Shown in pieces: positions 1 through 7,930 of a DNA stretch of 64,000 nt. Position 1 is the first letter of the stretch. Every line of letters begins with the position of its first letter. The position numbers and the translations under genes were made by a program. The notes below the pieces were generated by a model. It saw nothing but the letters and a program-made list of their open reading frames with translations, had not been told where the DNA came from and did not search any database. Source of the DNA: Sphingobium abikonense NBRC 16140 (GTDB lineage Bacteria > Pseudomonadota > Alphaproteobacteria > Sphingomonadales > Sphingomonadaceae); NCBI RefSeq assembly GCF_001598335.1, contig NZ_BCYT01000001.1, positions 62,001 to 126,000 on the forward strand. The letters run 5' to 3'.

Positions 1-647
1 CCGATGGTCTGGTAAACGTCGAAAAAGTCGATGCCGTTTGCCTTGACCGCTTTCATGCCGAACGCGGCGGCGCGCGTGGTCATGCTTTCTGCGCCGACGG
101 CGTAGGCCTCGCCGGTATGTTCGGAATAATGGTTATTTTCGAACACGAAGATGACCGGCAGTTTCAGCACCACGGCCATGTTCATCGCCTCGAAGGTCGT
201 GCCCTGGTTGCACGCGCCGTCGCCCGAAAAGCAGATCGATACCGTGCCGTTACTTTTGGCGGTGATGCCCGCGCCGACCGCGATGGGAGCGCCGGCCCCC
301 ACGATGCCGTTCGCGCCCAGCATGCCCACGCCCACGTCAGCGATGTGCATGGACCCGCCCTTGCCCTTGCACAGGCCATCGCTCGACCCGTAGATTTCCT
401 TCATCATCGCCTCGACGTCGCATCCCTTGGCGATGCAGTGACCATGGCCGCGATGGGTGGAAATGATATAGTCGTCCGGCCCCAGATGTTCGCACACGCC
501 AACGGCGCAGGCTTCCTGCCCGGCATAAAGATGCGTGAAACCGGCAATTTCGCCCAGGGCGATTTCGTCATGCAGCCGATCCTCGAACAGGCGGATCGTC
601 TTCATCTGGCGATAGGCGCGGGTGAGCGCGTCGCGGCTGAGTTGCAT
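1..647 (-). CDS. Thiamine-diphosphate dehydrogenase E1 component, alpha subunit (partial)
   Basis: Alpha subunit of a 2-oxoacid or acetoin dehydrogenase E1, which decarboxylates its substrate on thiamine diphosphate and passes the acyl group to a lipoyl E2. About 215 N-terminal residues are present; the C-terminus lies beyond the left edge. The thiamine-diphosphate motif is visible as GDGACNQG followed by LPVIFVFENN, and the family signature GKGGSMH precedes it. Start ATG at 647 has AGGAG about 6 bases upstream. It is the last visible gene of the minus-strand operon DUF35-thiolase-acyl-CoA dehydrogenase-E1, so it may handle a product of the pathway. The beta subunit would be expected further left. 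Pyruvate and acetoin forms cannot be told apart here. Confidence 0.88.
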   Translation of the reverse strand, partial: MQLSRDALTRAYRQMKTIRLFEDRLHDEIALGEIAGFTHLYAGQEACAVGVCEHLGPDDYIISTHRGHGHCIAKGCDVEAMMKEIYGSSDGLCKGKGGSMHIADVGVGMLGANGIVGAGAPIAVGAGITAKSNGTVSICFSGDGACNQGTTFEAMNMAVVLKLPVIFVFENNHYSEHTGEAYAVGAESMTTRAAAFGMKAVKANGIDFFDVYQTI

Positions 648-671
648 CTGTCTCTCCTGTTCGCTCGACCT

Positions 672-1880
672 TCAAAGGCCGAGCACGGTCTTTGCTATGA
701 TGGTGCGCTGGACTTCGTTCGTACCACCGAAAATCGTCCAGGCGAGGCTGTTGAGATAGCGCGGCGCGGCAAGCTGCGCCGCCTTGCCATGCAGCGGTTC
801 GGGCGCGCCATTGCCATAAAGCGGTCGGCGCGGCTCCAGCTCCAGCCCGGCATAGCCGTAAAGCCGCACCGCCAGCGCATCGACTTGCTGGCGCAAGGTG
901 GATGCGACCATTTTCGACAGCGATGTCTGCGGTCCGGGTGGCAGGCCCTTGGCCATGTCGGCGAGCACCCGCAATTCGGTCATTTCCAGCGCCTGCGCCG
1001 TCAGTTCCGTGCGGGCCAGGTCTGCGGCAAAGGCGGCGTCGTCGGCCATGGTGCCACCCCTGCCGTCCGGTTCGGCAGCCGCCTCGGCGCGCAGCTTGGC
1101 GATGTCGGACAACAGCTTTGGCGCGTGGCAGGCGCCGCCGCGCTCATTTTCGAGCAGGAATTTGGCGATGGTCCAGCCCATGCCTTCCTCCCCGACCAGA
1201 TCCTCGACCGGCGCGATGACGTCGTCCAGATAGACTTCGTTGACCTCATGATCGCCGGCCAGCCCCTTTATGGGGCGCACTTCGACACCCGGTTGCGCCA
1301 TGTCGATCAGGAGGAAGCTGATGCCTGCCTGCGCCTTGGCCTGTGTGTCGGTGCGCACGAGGCAGAAAATCTTGTTGGCGTGATGGGCATGCGTCGTCCA
1401 CAGCTTGCGGCCGTTGACCACATAATGGTCGCCGCGCCGCTCGGCCCGGGTCTTGAGGCTGGCGAGGTCCGATCCGGAGCCAGGCTCGGAAAAACCCTGG
1501 CACCAATAGTCGCTGCCATCGAGGATACGGGGGAGAAGCCGCGCCTTCTGTTCGGCCGTGCCGAAACGGCAGATGACCGGCCCCAGCAATTTGAGGCTCA
1601 GCACCGGCAGGCTGGGCGCGTTGGCGAGCGCCGATTCCTTTTCGAAGATGTAGCGCTGCACCGGCGTCCAGCCCGTGCCGCCGCAATCGACCGGCCAGTT
1701 ATAGGCCAGCCAGCCCTTGGCATGCAGGATGCGCTGCCATTCCTGTCCGATGTCAGGCTCGACGAAAACGCCGGGCGTCGCCGCCATGCCGGCGCGCAGA
1801 TGCTCGGGCAGATTTTCGGCCAGGAACGCGCGCACCTGCGTGCGGAAGGCTTCGTCTTCGGGCGTGAAATTGAGGTTCAT
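672..1880 (-). CDS. Acyl-CoA dehydrogenase, PimC/FadE-like large subunit
   Basis: FAD-dependent alpha,beta-dehydrogenation of an acyl-CoA. 402 residues, full family length: N-terminal helical domain, a middle beta-domain with the flavin motif CQGFSEPGSGSDLA, and a C-terminal helical domain ending in FGGTNEVQRTIIAKTVLG. It resembles the larger partner of two-gene dehydrogenases such as pimeloyl-CoA dehydrogenase or the steroid FadE pairs; the likely small partner is the 366-residue protein at 4686. ATG at 1880 lies one base after the thiolase stop (TGAGATG), so the two are translationally linked. Chain length and ring specificity cannot be read from the sequence. Confidence 0.9.
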   Translation of the reverse strand: MNLNFTPEDEAFRTQVRAFLAENLPEHLRAGMAATPGVFVEPDIGQEWQRILHAKGWLAYNWPVDCGGTGWTPVQRYIFEKESALANAPSLPVLSLKLLGPVICRFGTAEQKARLLPRILDGSDYWCQGFSEPGSGSDLASLKTRAERRGDHYVVNGRKLWTTHAHHANKIFCLVRTDTQAKAQAGISFLLIDMAQPGVEVRPIKGLAGDHEVNEVYLDDVIAPVEDLVGEEGMGWTIAKFLLENERGGACHAPKLLSDIAKLRAEAAAEPDGRGGTMADDAAFAADLARTELTAQALEMTELRVLADMAKGLPPGPQTSLSKMVASTLRQQVDALAVRLYGYAGLELEPRRPLYGNGAPEPLHGKAAQLAAPRYLNSLAWTIFGGTNEVQRTIIAKTVLGL

Positions 1881-1881
1881 C

Positions 1882-3027
1882 TCATCGCTCCAATATGGTG
1901 ACGCCGGAAATGCCGGGCGCGCCGTAGACATGGGTGTAGCCCGTCTTTGGTTCGCCCGGCACCTGCCGTCCGCCCCCGGAGCCACGCAATTGCACGACAT
2001 TTTCATAAACCTGGCGCAGGCCCGACGCGCCGATCGGTTCGCCGCAGGCCAGGCATCCGCCATCGGTGTTGATGGGCAGCTTGCCGTCGATCCGGCTCCA
2101 TCCTTCGGCCAGCCATTCTTCCTGCTCGCCGTCCCCGCAGAATCCGTTTTCGGCCATGTGCATGATTTCCGCCCCGGATTCGGTATCCTGCAATTGGGCG
2201 ACGTCAATGTCATCCGGCCCGATGCCGGCCATGTCGAACGCAGCGGCCGACGCGAGCAGGGTGGGGGCGCCGCCTCGCTCGATCGACAGGCTGGGGGAGA
2301 AGACTTCGAAGGAGCCGGGCGGCCGTGTGCGCGTGACCGCGGCCTTGATGCGGATCCGGTCGCGACCCAATTGCCGCGCCTTCTGTTCACTCGCCAGGAT
2401 CAGGGCGACGCCGCCCTCGGCCGGTGAACAGAACATATATTTGGTCAGTGGATCGGAAATCATCTGGCTCGACAGGATCGTCTCCAGATCGACCGGGCTT
2501 CGCCGCCAGGCATGGGGGGCATGGGCGCCATTGTCGAACGCCTTTTGCGCCACCCGACCCAAAGCCGTTGGGGTGATGCCATGCTGCGCCATATAGCGTT
2601 GCAATTTCATGGCGAAGAACTGCGTCGTCACCATCATCCCGGCTTCGCCATACCAGTCGGGCAGACTATATTCGGCCGGCATGGCGTTGAACGCGCCGCG
2701 CGGATGCTTGTCGAAACCAAAGGCGACGCCCAGATCATATTGGCACGACGCGATGCCCTGCCATGCGCCGATCAGCGCCGACCCGCCGGTCGCGCAGCCG
2801 TTGCGGACATTGATGATCGGCAGGCCGGTCAGCCCCATTTCGTTGACGACCGTATCGGCATTGCCGGCGCTGTCCGACCCACCAAAGCCAAACTGCATGT
2901 CGCCCCAGTCCAGCCCTGCGTCATCCAGCGCCTGCCGGATGGCGAATGCCCCCTGTTGCAGGCCGGATCGACCTTCGGTCCGGCCGAAGGGATGAACGCC
3001 GATCCCCACGATGAAGACGTCCGCCAT
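1882..3027 (-). CDS. Thiolase-fold protein, SCP-x / lipid-transfer type
   Basis: 381-residue thiolase-superfamily protein of the SCP-x-like class, used in thiolytic or retro-aldol steps on branched or steroid side-chain acyl-CoAs. The nucleophile region is NGCATGGSAL near residue 77. The C-terminal catalytic block has GGCLACGEPIGASGLRQVYE. Members of this class usually need a DUF35 partner, and one is encoded just upstream with a 3-base gap. The next gene downstream is the acyl-CoA dehydrogenase. Family assignment is firm; whether it makes or breaks the C-C bond, and on what substrate, is inferred from context only. Confidence 0.87.
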   Translation of the reverse strand: MADVFIVGIGVHPFGRTEGRSGLQQGAFAIRQALDDAGLDWGDMQFGFGGSDSAGNADTVVNEMGLTGLPIINVRNGCATGGSALIGAWQGIASCQYDLGVAFGFDKHPRGAFNAMPAEYSLPDWYGEAGMMVTTQFFAMKLQRYMAQHGITPTALGRVAQKAFDNGAHAPHAWRRSPVDLETILSSQMISDPLTKYMFCSPAEGGVALILASEQKARQLGRDRIRIKAAVTRTRPPGSFEVFSPSLSIERGGAPTLLASAAAFDMAGIGPDDIDVAQLQDTESGAEIMHMAENGFCGDGEQEEWLAEGWSRIDGKLPINTDGGCLACGEPIGASGLRQVYENVVQLRGSGGGRQVPGEPKTGYTHVYGAPGISGVTILER

Positions 3028-3030
3028 GCC

Positions 3031-3438
3031 TTAACCCTCTCGCGCCGGTGCGAAGGCGAAGGTGCGGATGGCGTGTCCTTGACCGTCATGATTGAGGGGG
3101 ATGAGCACCGTTTCCATCTCCATGCCGATCCGCAGGTCATCGAAGGCCACATCCGTAAAGGGGGCCTCCACGATCACCGCGCCCGGCAACTCCACATAGC
3201 CAAGCGCAAAGGGTGAAAATTCTTCAGGCCCGGCATAGGGCGGGGACTTGGGACGGAACCGCTGCACCGTCCAGGACCAGAGCGTGCCCCGACGCGGGAG
3301 CAGCATCGGCTCATAGTCCGGGTTGCCGGTCGGACAGGGAAAGACGATGCGACCGGTCTGGCGATGCCGCCCGCCGATCAGGGCCGGATGCGGCGTATCG
3401 ACGAACAATCCCTCGGCTATGTCTATGGTCTGCCCCAC
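3031..3438 (-). CDS. DUF35 OB-fold protein, thiolase partner
   Basis: About 135-residue DUF35/OB-fold protein (Zn-ribbon-OB family) that forms complexes with SCP-x thiolases or thiolase-like aldolases. The OB fold is seen in RGTLWSWTVQRF and in the C-terminal GYVELPGAVIVEAPF block. The N-terminal rubredoxin-like ribbon is atypical: where the family has two CxxC pairs there is only PCP, so it probably binds no zinc. I choose the GTG start at 3438 because GAGGGAGA lies 8 bases upstream. An ATG at 3510 would make a longer product but overlaps a regulatory-looking site at 3495-3514. First gene of the minus-strand operon. Confidence 0.78.
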   Translation of the reverse strand: MGQTIDIAEGLFVDTPHPALIGGRHRQTGRIVFPCPTGNPDYEPMLLPRRGTLWSWTVQRFRPKSPPYAGPEEFSPFALGYVELPGAVIVEAPFTDVAFDDLRIGMEMETVLIPLNHDGQGHAIRTFAFAPAREG

Positions 3439-3494
3439 AGGCGATGCTCTCCCTCTTGACCCGGTGGAGTATGGAAAGGGCAGCGGGCAATGGC

Positions 3495-3514
3495 TTCTGT
3501 AAGAAAGCATAGGT
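3495..3514. promoter_or_regulatory. lux-box-like site upstream of the DUF35 operon
   Basis: TTCTGTAAGAAAGCATAGGT matches 14 of 20 positions of the site at 4520-4539, including CTGT in the left half and CATAGGT in the right half. It lies 57-76 bases before the GTG of the DUF35-thiolase-dehydrogenase-E1 operon, a spacing close to that of the first site before the luxR gene (48-67 bases). Probable binding site for the LuxR-type regulator encoded at 3603-4472. This rests on similarity and position only. Confidence 0.45.
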
Positions 3515-3551
3515 TGGCCCGAATGGCCGTGCCGGGGCGGACAAAAAGGAA

Positions 3552-3575
3552 GCCCCGCCAGTGGACTGGCGGGGC
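3552..3575 (-). terminator. Rho-independent terminator of the luxR-type gene
   Basis: Perfect 10-bp stem (GCCCCGCCAG / CTGGCGGGGC) with a 4-base loop. On the minus strand it is followed by TTCCTTTTTGT. It lies 27 bases after the stop of the LuxR-type gene and separates it from the downstream catabolic operon. Confidence 0.85.
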
Positions 3576-3602
3576 AGGGGAGGTCACTACAGGCGGGGTT
3601 GA

Positions 3603-4472
3603 TCAGGCGTGATTATGGCCTTGCGCAGCCGAAACGGCGACGCTGCCCAGATAGCCGAGCTGGGTTGCCTTGAAGACGGTCTGGCTGCGGTTGACCGCCT
3701 CCAGCTTGGTCGCGGCATTGTGGATGTGGAAGCGCACGGTGGCGCAGCTGCGCGACAGGATCATCGCAATCTCGACATCGGTCTTGCCCAGCGCCGCCCA
3801 GCGCAGACATTCGACTTCGCGCTTCGACAGGCGGCAATTGCGCGGAATCCAGTGGCGCTGGCTTGCGACACGCGAATAGCCGCTGATGAAGCGGCGGGCC
3901 TGATATTCCAGCACATCGGCGTAAAGATCAAATTCGCGCGACAGGTCGCTGCGCCGTTCATCGATGGGCGAAAAGCTGACGACGCCGATCTGGCCGAATG
4001 GCAGGTGCACGGGAATGACGATCGCGGCGGGCGCGTTCACTTCATCGGCAAAGTGCGACAGGTCGATCTGGTCCAAGAGCGGATTGGGTGCACGGGTGTA
4101 GATGCCATGGGCGTTGGCCCAGAAAGGCTCGCTTTCGTAGCGGCAGGCGAAAGGCAGGGGGGAACTGAGCGCCAGAAGCGGCTTTTTCCACCACTGGTCC
4201 TTTGACCCCGGCCAGCCGAACACGGACGATGCCAGCGGATTGCCGTCCGCGTCCGTCATCGCCGATTTCGACGCGATGTTGGCGCAGGCGGCGACGCGGA
4301 AATTGCTGAGTTCCCTCGCCAGGTCCCGCAACGCCTCCGCGGCCGGTCGCACATCGTCAATCGACGCGATGCAGATGGTGCCCTGCCTGCTTGTCCGAAA
4401 ATCGACCGGGCTGATGCTCTGTTGGTCGATGCGGTCCATGCAGGCGACGAATGAGTCGTCTGTTCTCTCCAT
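3603..4472 (-). CDS. LuxR-family transcriptional regulator (autoinducer-domain solo)
   Basis: 289-residue DNA-binding regulator. The C-terminal HTH is clear: LSKREVECLRWAALGKTDVE, then RSCATVRFHI and KLEAVNRSQTV. The upstream region ends in VIPVHLPFGQIGVVSFSP, which resembles the second half of the autoinducer-binding domain. No acyl-homoserine-lactone synthase is nearby, so it is a solo and may sense another ligand, perhaps a pathway intermediate. Start choice: ATG at 4472 leaves the lux-box-like site 48-67 bases upstream; the longer ATG at 4535 would fall inside that site, and neither has a good ribosome site. Surrounded by acyl-CoA catabolic genes, which it probably controls. Confidence 0.8.
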   Translation of the reverse strand: MERTDDSFVACMDRIDQQSISPVDFRTSRQGTICIASIDDVRPAAEALRDLARELSNFRVAACANIASKSAMTDADGNPLASSVFGWPGSKDQWWKKPLLALSSPLPFACRYESEPFWANAHGIYTRAPNPLLDQIDLSHFADEVNAPAAIVIPVHLPFGQIGVVSFSPIDERRSDLSREFDLYADVLEYQARRFISGYSRVASQRHWIPRNCRLSKREVECLRWAALGKTDVEIAMILSRSCATVRFHIHNAATKLEAVNRSQTVFKATQLGYLGSVAVSAAQGHNHA

Positions 4473-4519
4473 AGCCAAGGAGGCTACGCCTGCCACAATG
4501 CTTAGACAAGCGTCCAAAA

Positions 4520-4539
4520 ACCTGTGACAAGTCATAGGT
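4520..4539. promoter_or_regulatory. lux-box-like 20-bp dyad
   Basis: ACCTGTGACAAGTCATAGGT is an imperfect inverted repeat; the two half sites ACCTGTGACA and ACCTATGACT agree at 8 of 10 positions. The length and the ACCT/AGGT ends are those of lux boxes. It lies between the divergent LuxR-type gene and the acyl-CoA dehydrogenase at 4686. A related sequence lies before the DUF35 operon. Likely autoregulatory and shared operator. Confidence 0.55.
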
Positions 4540-4685
4540 CGTTGTGGGGCGATATGGCACGCCCCGCGCGCTTCCTATTGGAAACCGCAGTCGGCTGAGC
4601 CGCTGTCATAATGCTTTAACGGAGCGAACCGGGGCCATGCGATCCCGGACCGCAAACCGCTCTGGAGCAGGGGACTAACAGCGCC

Positions 4686-5786
4686 ATGAATTTCGATCTC
4701 GACGACGAGCAGACCATGCTCAAGGATCTGGTCGATCGCTTCGTGGCGGACCGTTATGATGCAGCCAAGCGCATGGGCTACGTGGCCCGGCCGGAGGGAT
4801 TTGCGCGCGAAAACTGGGCGATCTTTGCCGACATGGGTTTGCTGGCGCTGCCACTGGCAGAGGATATGGGCGGCATGGGCGGCGGGGCGGTCGAACTGAT
4901 CACGCTCGCTGAATCCCTCGGGCGTGGAGTCGCCGTCGAACCGTATCTGGTCACGATCCTGCTCGGCGCGACCCTGCTGGATAGAGGCGGGCATCAGGAT
5001 TTGCGAGCGCAGTGGCTGCGGGCGATTGCTGCGGGAGAGCGTTTCTGCGCGCTTGCCCATCTAGAACGGTCAGGCCGCTACCTGCCGCGCACGATTGATA
5101 TGCGGGCCACGGGGGAGGACGACGTCCGGCTCAATGGGGAGAAAATCTGCGTCATGGGCGCGCCTTTTGCCGATGCCCTGCTGGTCAGCGCCCAGGATGA
5201 TGAGGGCGTTACTTCTGTCTATTTCATTGTCGCCGATGCACCCGGCCTGCATCGCAAGGATTACCGGCTGGTCGATGGATCGGTGGCGAGCGACCTGCGT
5301 CTGGCCGACGTTCCCGCCATCCGGCTGCCCGATGGCGCGGCCGCGCTGGATGCCGTGCTGGACTTGGCGCGGCTGGCCATCACCGCCGAGCTGGTGGGCC
5401 TGATGGGCCATATGTTCGACGCCACGCTCGATTATGTGAAAACCCGCCATCAATTCGGGCAGCCGATCGGTCGGTTTCAGGCGATCCAGCATCGCCTGGC
5501 GGATGATTATGCGCTGGTCGAACTCAGCCGGTCCCAGCTCTATCGCGCCGCGGCCCAATCCGCCGGTAGCAAAGAGGCGCATGCCGCAATCGTGGGGGCC
5601 AAGGCCTATGTGAGCGCCGCCGCCGTCAAAATCGCGGAGGACGCCGTCCAATTGCACGGCGGCATCGGCACCACCGAGGAACTGATGGTGGGGCAGGCGT
5701 TCAAGCGCGCCTTGCTGCTCACCCGCCTGCTTGGCGATGCGGATCATGACCTGCGCGACTATGCCGATCTGTGCCGGGCGGCCTGA
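4686..5786 (+). CDS. Acyl-CoA dehydrogenase, PimD-like small subunit
   Basis: 366-residue acyl-CoA dehydrogenase. N-terminal FDLDDEQTMLKDLVDRFV is typical of the shorter partner in heteromeric dehydrogenases (PimD/FadE27-like). The C-terminal active-site block is EDAVQLHGGIGTTEEL. The middle FAD-binding region is less canonical than in the 402-residue protein at 672, which fits a paired enzyme in which the two subunits share cofactor binding. It is divergent from the LuxR-type gene across about 210 bases that contain the 4520-4539 dyad. A Rieske ferredoxin follows after 69 bases on the same strand. Confidence 0.88.
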   Translation: MNFDLDDEQTMLKDLVDRFVADRYDAAKRMGYVARPEGFARENWAIFADMGLLALPLAEDMGGMGGGAVELITLAESLGRGVAVEPYLVTILLGATLLDRGGHQDLRAQWLRAIAAGERFCALAHLERSGRYLPRTIDMRATGEDDVRLNGEKICVMGAPFADALLVSAQDDEGVTSVYFIVADAPGLHRKDYRLVDGSVASDLRLADVPAIRLPDGAAALDAVLDLARLAITAELVGLMGHMFDATLDYVKTRHQFGQPIGRFQAIQHRLADDYALVELSRSQLYRAAAQSAGSKEAHAAIVGAKAYVSAAAVKIAEDAVQLHGGIGTTEELMVGQAFKRALLLTRLLGDADHDLRDYADLCRAA

Positions 5787-5855
5787 AGCCGCGATTGCCC
5801 TTTCCCGTCGCCTTTTGCGATGGCACAGTCCGGCGAGATAACAACAGGAAGAGAT

Positions 5856-6218
5856 ATGCCTGAAACTTACCACCGCGTCGTTCTGGCGCAGGATGTTCCC
5901 GATCGCTCGCTGGCGGGCTTCGTCGTCAATGGCTGGCCCGTGCTGATAGCCCGCGAGGAGGGGGCGTTCCATGCACTTATCAATCGCTGCACCCATCAGG
6001 CGGCAAGCTTTACGCCCGACGGACGGGTCCGGCGCGGCGCGGTGATGTGCCCGCTGCATGGCGCGCGCTTCAAGCTGGACAATGGCGAATGTCTGGGCGG
6101 GGCGGGCTATGCGCCGCTCCTGCGCTTTTCGGTGCGCGAAGTCGATGGCTGGATCGAGGTGGCAGTGCCCGACGAAGCGCCGGGCGCCGAGCATCTGCCT
6201 GTGACGCCGCTTAGCTGA
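5856..6218 (+). CDS. Rieske [2Fe-2S] ferredoxin
   Basis: 120-residue soluble Rieske protein. The cluster ligands are visible as Cys45-x-His47 and Cys65-x2-His68 (CTH and CPLHG). It has no oxygenase catalytic domain, so it is an electron carrier, as used with ring-hydroxylating oxygenases or hydroxylases. No oxygenase lies in the window, so its partner must be elsewhere. Start ATG at 5856 is preferred over 5820 because AGGAAGAG precedes it. Its last 8 bases overlap the convergent ThuA gene. Confidence 0.88.
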   Translation: MPETYHRVVLAQDVPDRSLAGFVVNGWPVLIAREEGAFHALINRCTHQAASFTPDGRVRRGAVMCPLHGARFKLDNGECLGGAGYAPLLRFSVREVDGWIEVAVPDEAPGAEHLPVTPLS

Positions 6219-6987
6219 CGGTTGGCGTTCGGGCGCTCTTTCCCTCCTTGGCCCAGGCGATGCCCCGCCGCAGCAAATCATGGAAGACCGGCAGGTCCCA
6301 GGCGCAGCGATCCACCTGGGGCCACCAGTCCAGGAAGGGCTGCATGTCATAATGGCCACGGCAATGGCCTAAAGTATTGTAGAGCACCGCCCCCTCGCCC
6401 TGCGCCTTGATGTAGAGCACGGGGTGGCGGTCGTGCGCCCATTCATGCTCGTCAAAGCCGGTGGCGTCCCCTTCGAACGGAGTGTCGAGCAGGATGTGCA
6501 GATCGCCATGCCGTTCCATCAGATACAGCTCATCGGTGGTTTCAAACGGCTCGATCCCTTGCGTCAGCACATGGTTGGGATCGGCGACCTCGACCCTGTA
6601 AGGGGCGATCGGCGGATGGGCGATGAACTGCGTGCCGAGCGTCTCCATCAGCAAGGGCGCCCAGCGCGGCGCGCCATAAAGACCATTGTCGAACAGGCGG
6701 AGCACCGAATTGGTCCCATGCAGCGCATACCAGCGTCCCCCCTGCGCCACCCAATCCCGCAACGCTTCCTGCACTGCAAGCGGGGGCGTGACATCGCAGG
6801 TATAGGTGATCAGGAAATCGGCCGCGCGGATCGCCTCGATATTCCCATAATCCTCGAACACACGGGTCCGCACTCGCGGATCTTCCGCCAGGAGTTTCAA
6901 CAATTCCAGGCGGGCAAAATCGAAATCATGATAAAGCCCGCCTGCGATCAGCACGCAATTGAGCCTTTCCGGCTGTTCCTCGCTCAT
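6211..6987 (-). CDS. ThuA-domain protein
   Basis: 258-residue protein with a class I glutamine-amidotransferase-like fold of the ThuA type. Supporting segments are VLIAGGLYHDFDFARLELLK at the N-terminus, LHGTNSVLR in the middle and VLYNTLGHCRGHYDM near the C-terminus. ThuA relatives are tied to sugar or polyol oxidation, but here the gene follows an SDR (16-base gap) in the acyl-CoA cluster, so a role in that pathway is more likely. Start ATG at 6987 has AGGAG 8 bases upstream. Exact reaction unknown. Confidence 0.8.
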   Translation of the reverse strand: MSEEQPERLNCVLIAGGLYHDFDFARLELLKLLAEDPRVRTRVFEDYGNIEAIRAADFLITYTCDVTPPLAVQEALRDWVAQGGRWYALHGTNSVLRLFDNGLYGAPRWAPLLMETLGTQFIAHPPIAPYRVEVADPNHVLTQGIEPFETTDELYLMERHGDLHILLDTPFEGDATGFDEHEWAHDRHPVLYIKAQGEGAVLYNTLGHCRGHYDMQPFLDWWPQVDRCAWDLPVFHDLLRRGIAWAKEGKSARTPTVS

Positions 6988-7003
6988 CCGCGCCGCTCCT
7001 GCC

Positions 7004-7765
7004 TTAAAACTGGACCCGTTTGGTGAAGCCTCCGTCCACCACGACACCGGCACCCGTCATGAACCGGCAGGCGGGCGAGGCGACGAAGGCGATCGCCTTG
7101 CCGATTTCCTCGCCGCTGCACATGCGGCCCATTGGGATTTGCGACAGGATCATGTCGTAAAAATCGGGCATGCCGGACTTGATGCCAGCCCAGGGACCAT
7201 CGTCAGTGTAAATGGGACCGGGGATTAGGCAGTTGACGCGAATGCCGTCCGCCGCATGTTTCTGCGCCAATGCGCTGCTGTAATTGATGACGGCAGCCTT
7301 CAACGCATTATAGGGCTGCGGCCCCATGAATTCCTCCACCGCTCCGGTGGATGACAGGGTGACGATGGAACCGGCGTCGGATTTTTGCAGATGGGGCAAC
7401 GCCGCACGGATGCCGCGTGACAGGGGCAGGATGTCGGCGTTCATCACGGTCATCCAGCCATCGTCGCTGTCTTCGCCCGGATTGGCAGACACGAAGCTGA
7501 TGAAGATATCGCATCCGCCCAGCGCTGCGGCGGCTTCGTCGATGAAGGCGGGAAGTGCCTGCGCATCGCGTGCATCGACCGCCTTCCCAAAGGCCTCCAC
7601 GCCGAAGTTCTTAACGGTAGCGACCACCCGGTCGACCTTCTCCTGCGTCCGCCCGCACAGTGCGACATGGCACCCCTCCTGCGCCAGCACTTCGGCGGTA
7701 TGGCGTCCGACGCTGGCATTGGCGCCGATCAATATGGCTTTACGCCCCTTCAAGCCCAAGTCCAT
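7004..7765 (-). CDS. Short-chain dehydrogenase/reductase (SDR)
   Basis: 253-residue NAD(P)-dependent oxidoreductase with the Rossmann start AILIGANASVGRHTAE, a catalytic Ser in TLSSTGAVEEF, and a Tyr-x3-Lys in PYNALKAAVINYSS. The usual GxxxGxG reads GANASVG, a variant of the classical motif, and NNAG is replaced by FVSAN. Start ATG at 7765 has AGGAGAG upstream. It is followed directly by ThuA and diverges from the acyl-CoA synthetase. Probably oxidises or reduces a hydroxyacyl or ring hydroxyl in the pathway. Confidence 0.87.
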   Translation of the reverse strand: MDLGLKGRKAILIGANASVGRHTAEVLAQEGCHVALCGRTQEKVDRVVATVKNFGVEAFGKAVDARDAQALPAFIDEAAAALGGCDIFISFVSANPGEDSDDGWMTVMNADILPLSRGIRAALPHLQKSDAGSIVTLSSTGAVEEFMGPQPYNALKAAVINYSSALAQKHAADGIRVNCLIPGPIYTDDGPWAGIKSGMPDFYDMILSQIPMGRMCSGEEIGKAIAFVASPACRFMTGAGVVVDGGFTKRVQF

Positions 7766-7786
7766 GCGGGTCTCTCCTGTTCCACG

Positions 7787-7801
7787 ATGATGGCGCATCA
7801 T
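7787..7801. promoter_or_regulatory. Short dyad upstream of the SDR gene
   Basis: ATGATG-GCG-CATCAT is a perfect 6-bp inverted repeat, 22 bases before the SDR start, in the divergent SDR/acyl-CoA synthetase region. Candidate operator; no cognate regulator can be named. Confidence 0.25.
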
Positions 7802-7930
7802 ATGGTGTTGGGGGCGTTCGGGCACTGACGATTTCGCCAGTCCCCGCCGGCCCCCATGGAAATTGACAGGGGCGCATGCTTCTTGGGCGCTCTATGGTGC
7901 GGGCTTCAAAGCGGGAGGAGGAGGCCAGAC

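Noticed and set aside
117..1901. 594-codon plus-strand frame and other long frames opposite the E1 and dehydrogenase genes
   Set aside because: No domain similarity; the minus strand encodes clear E1-alpha and acyl-CoA dehydrogenase.
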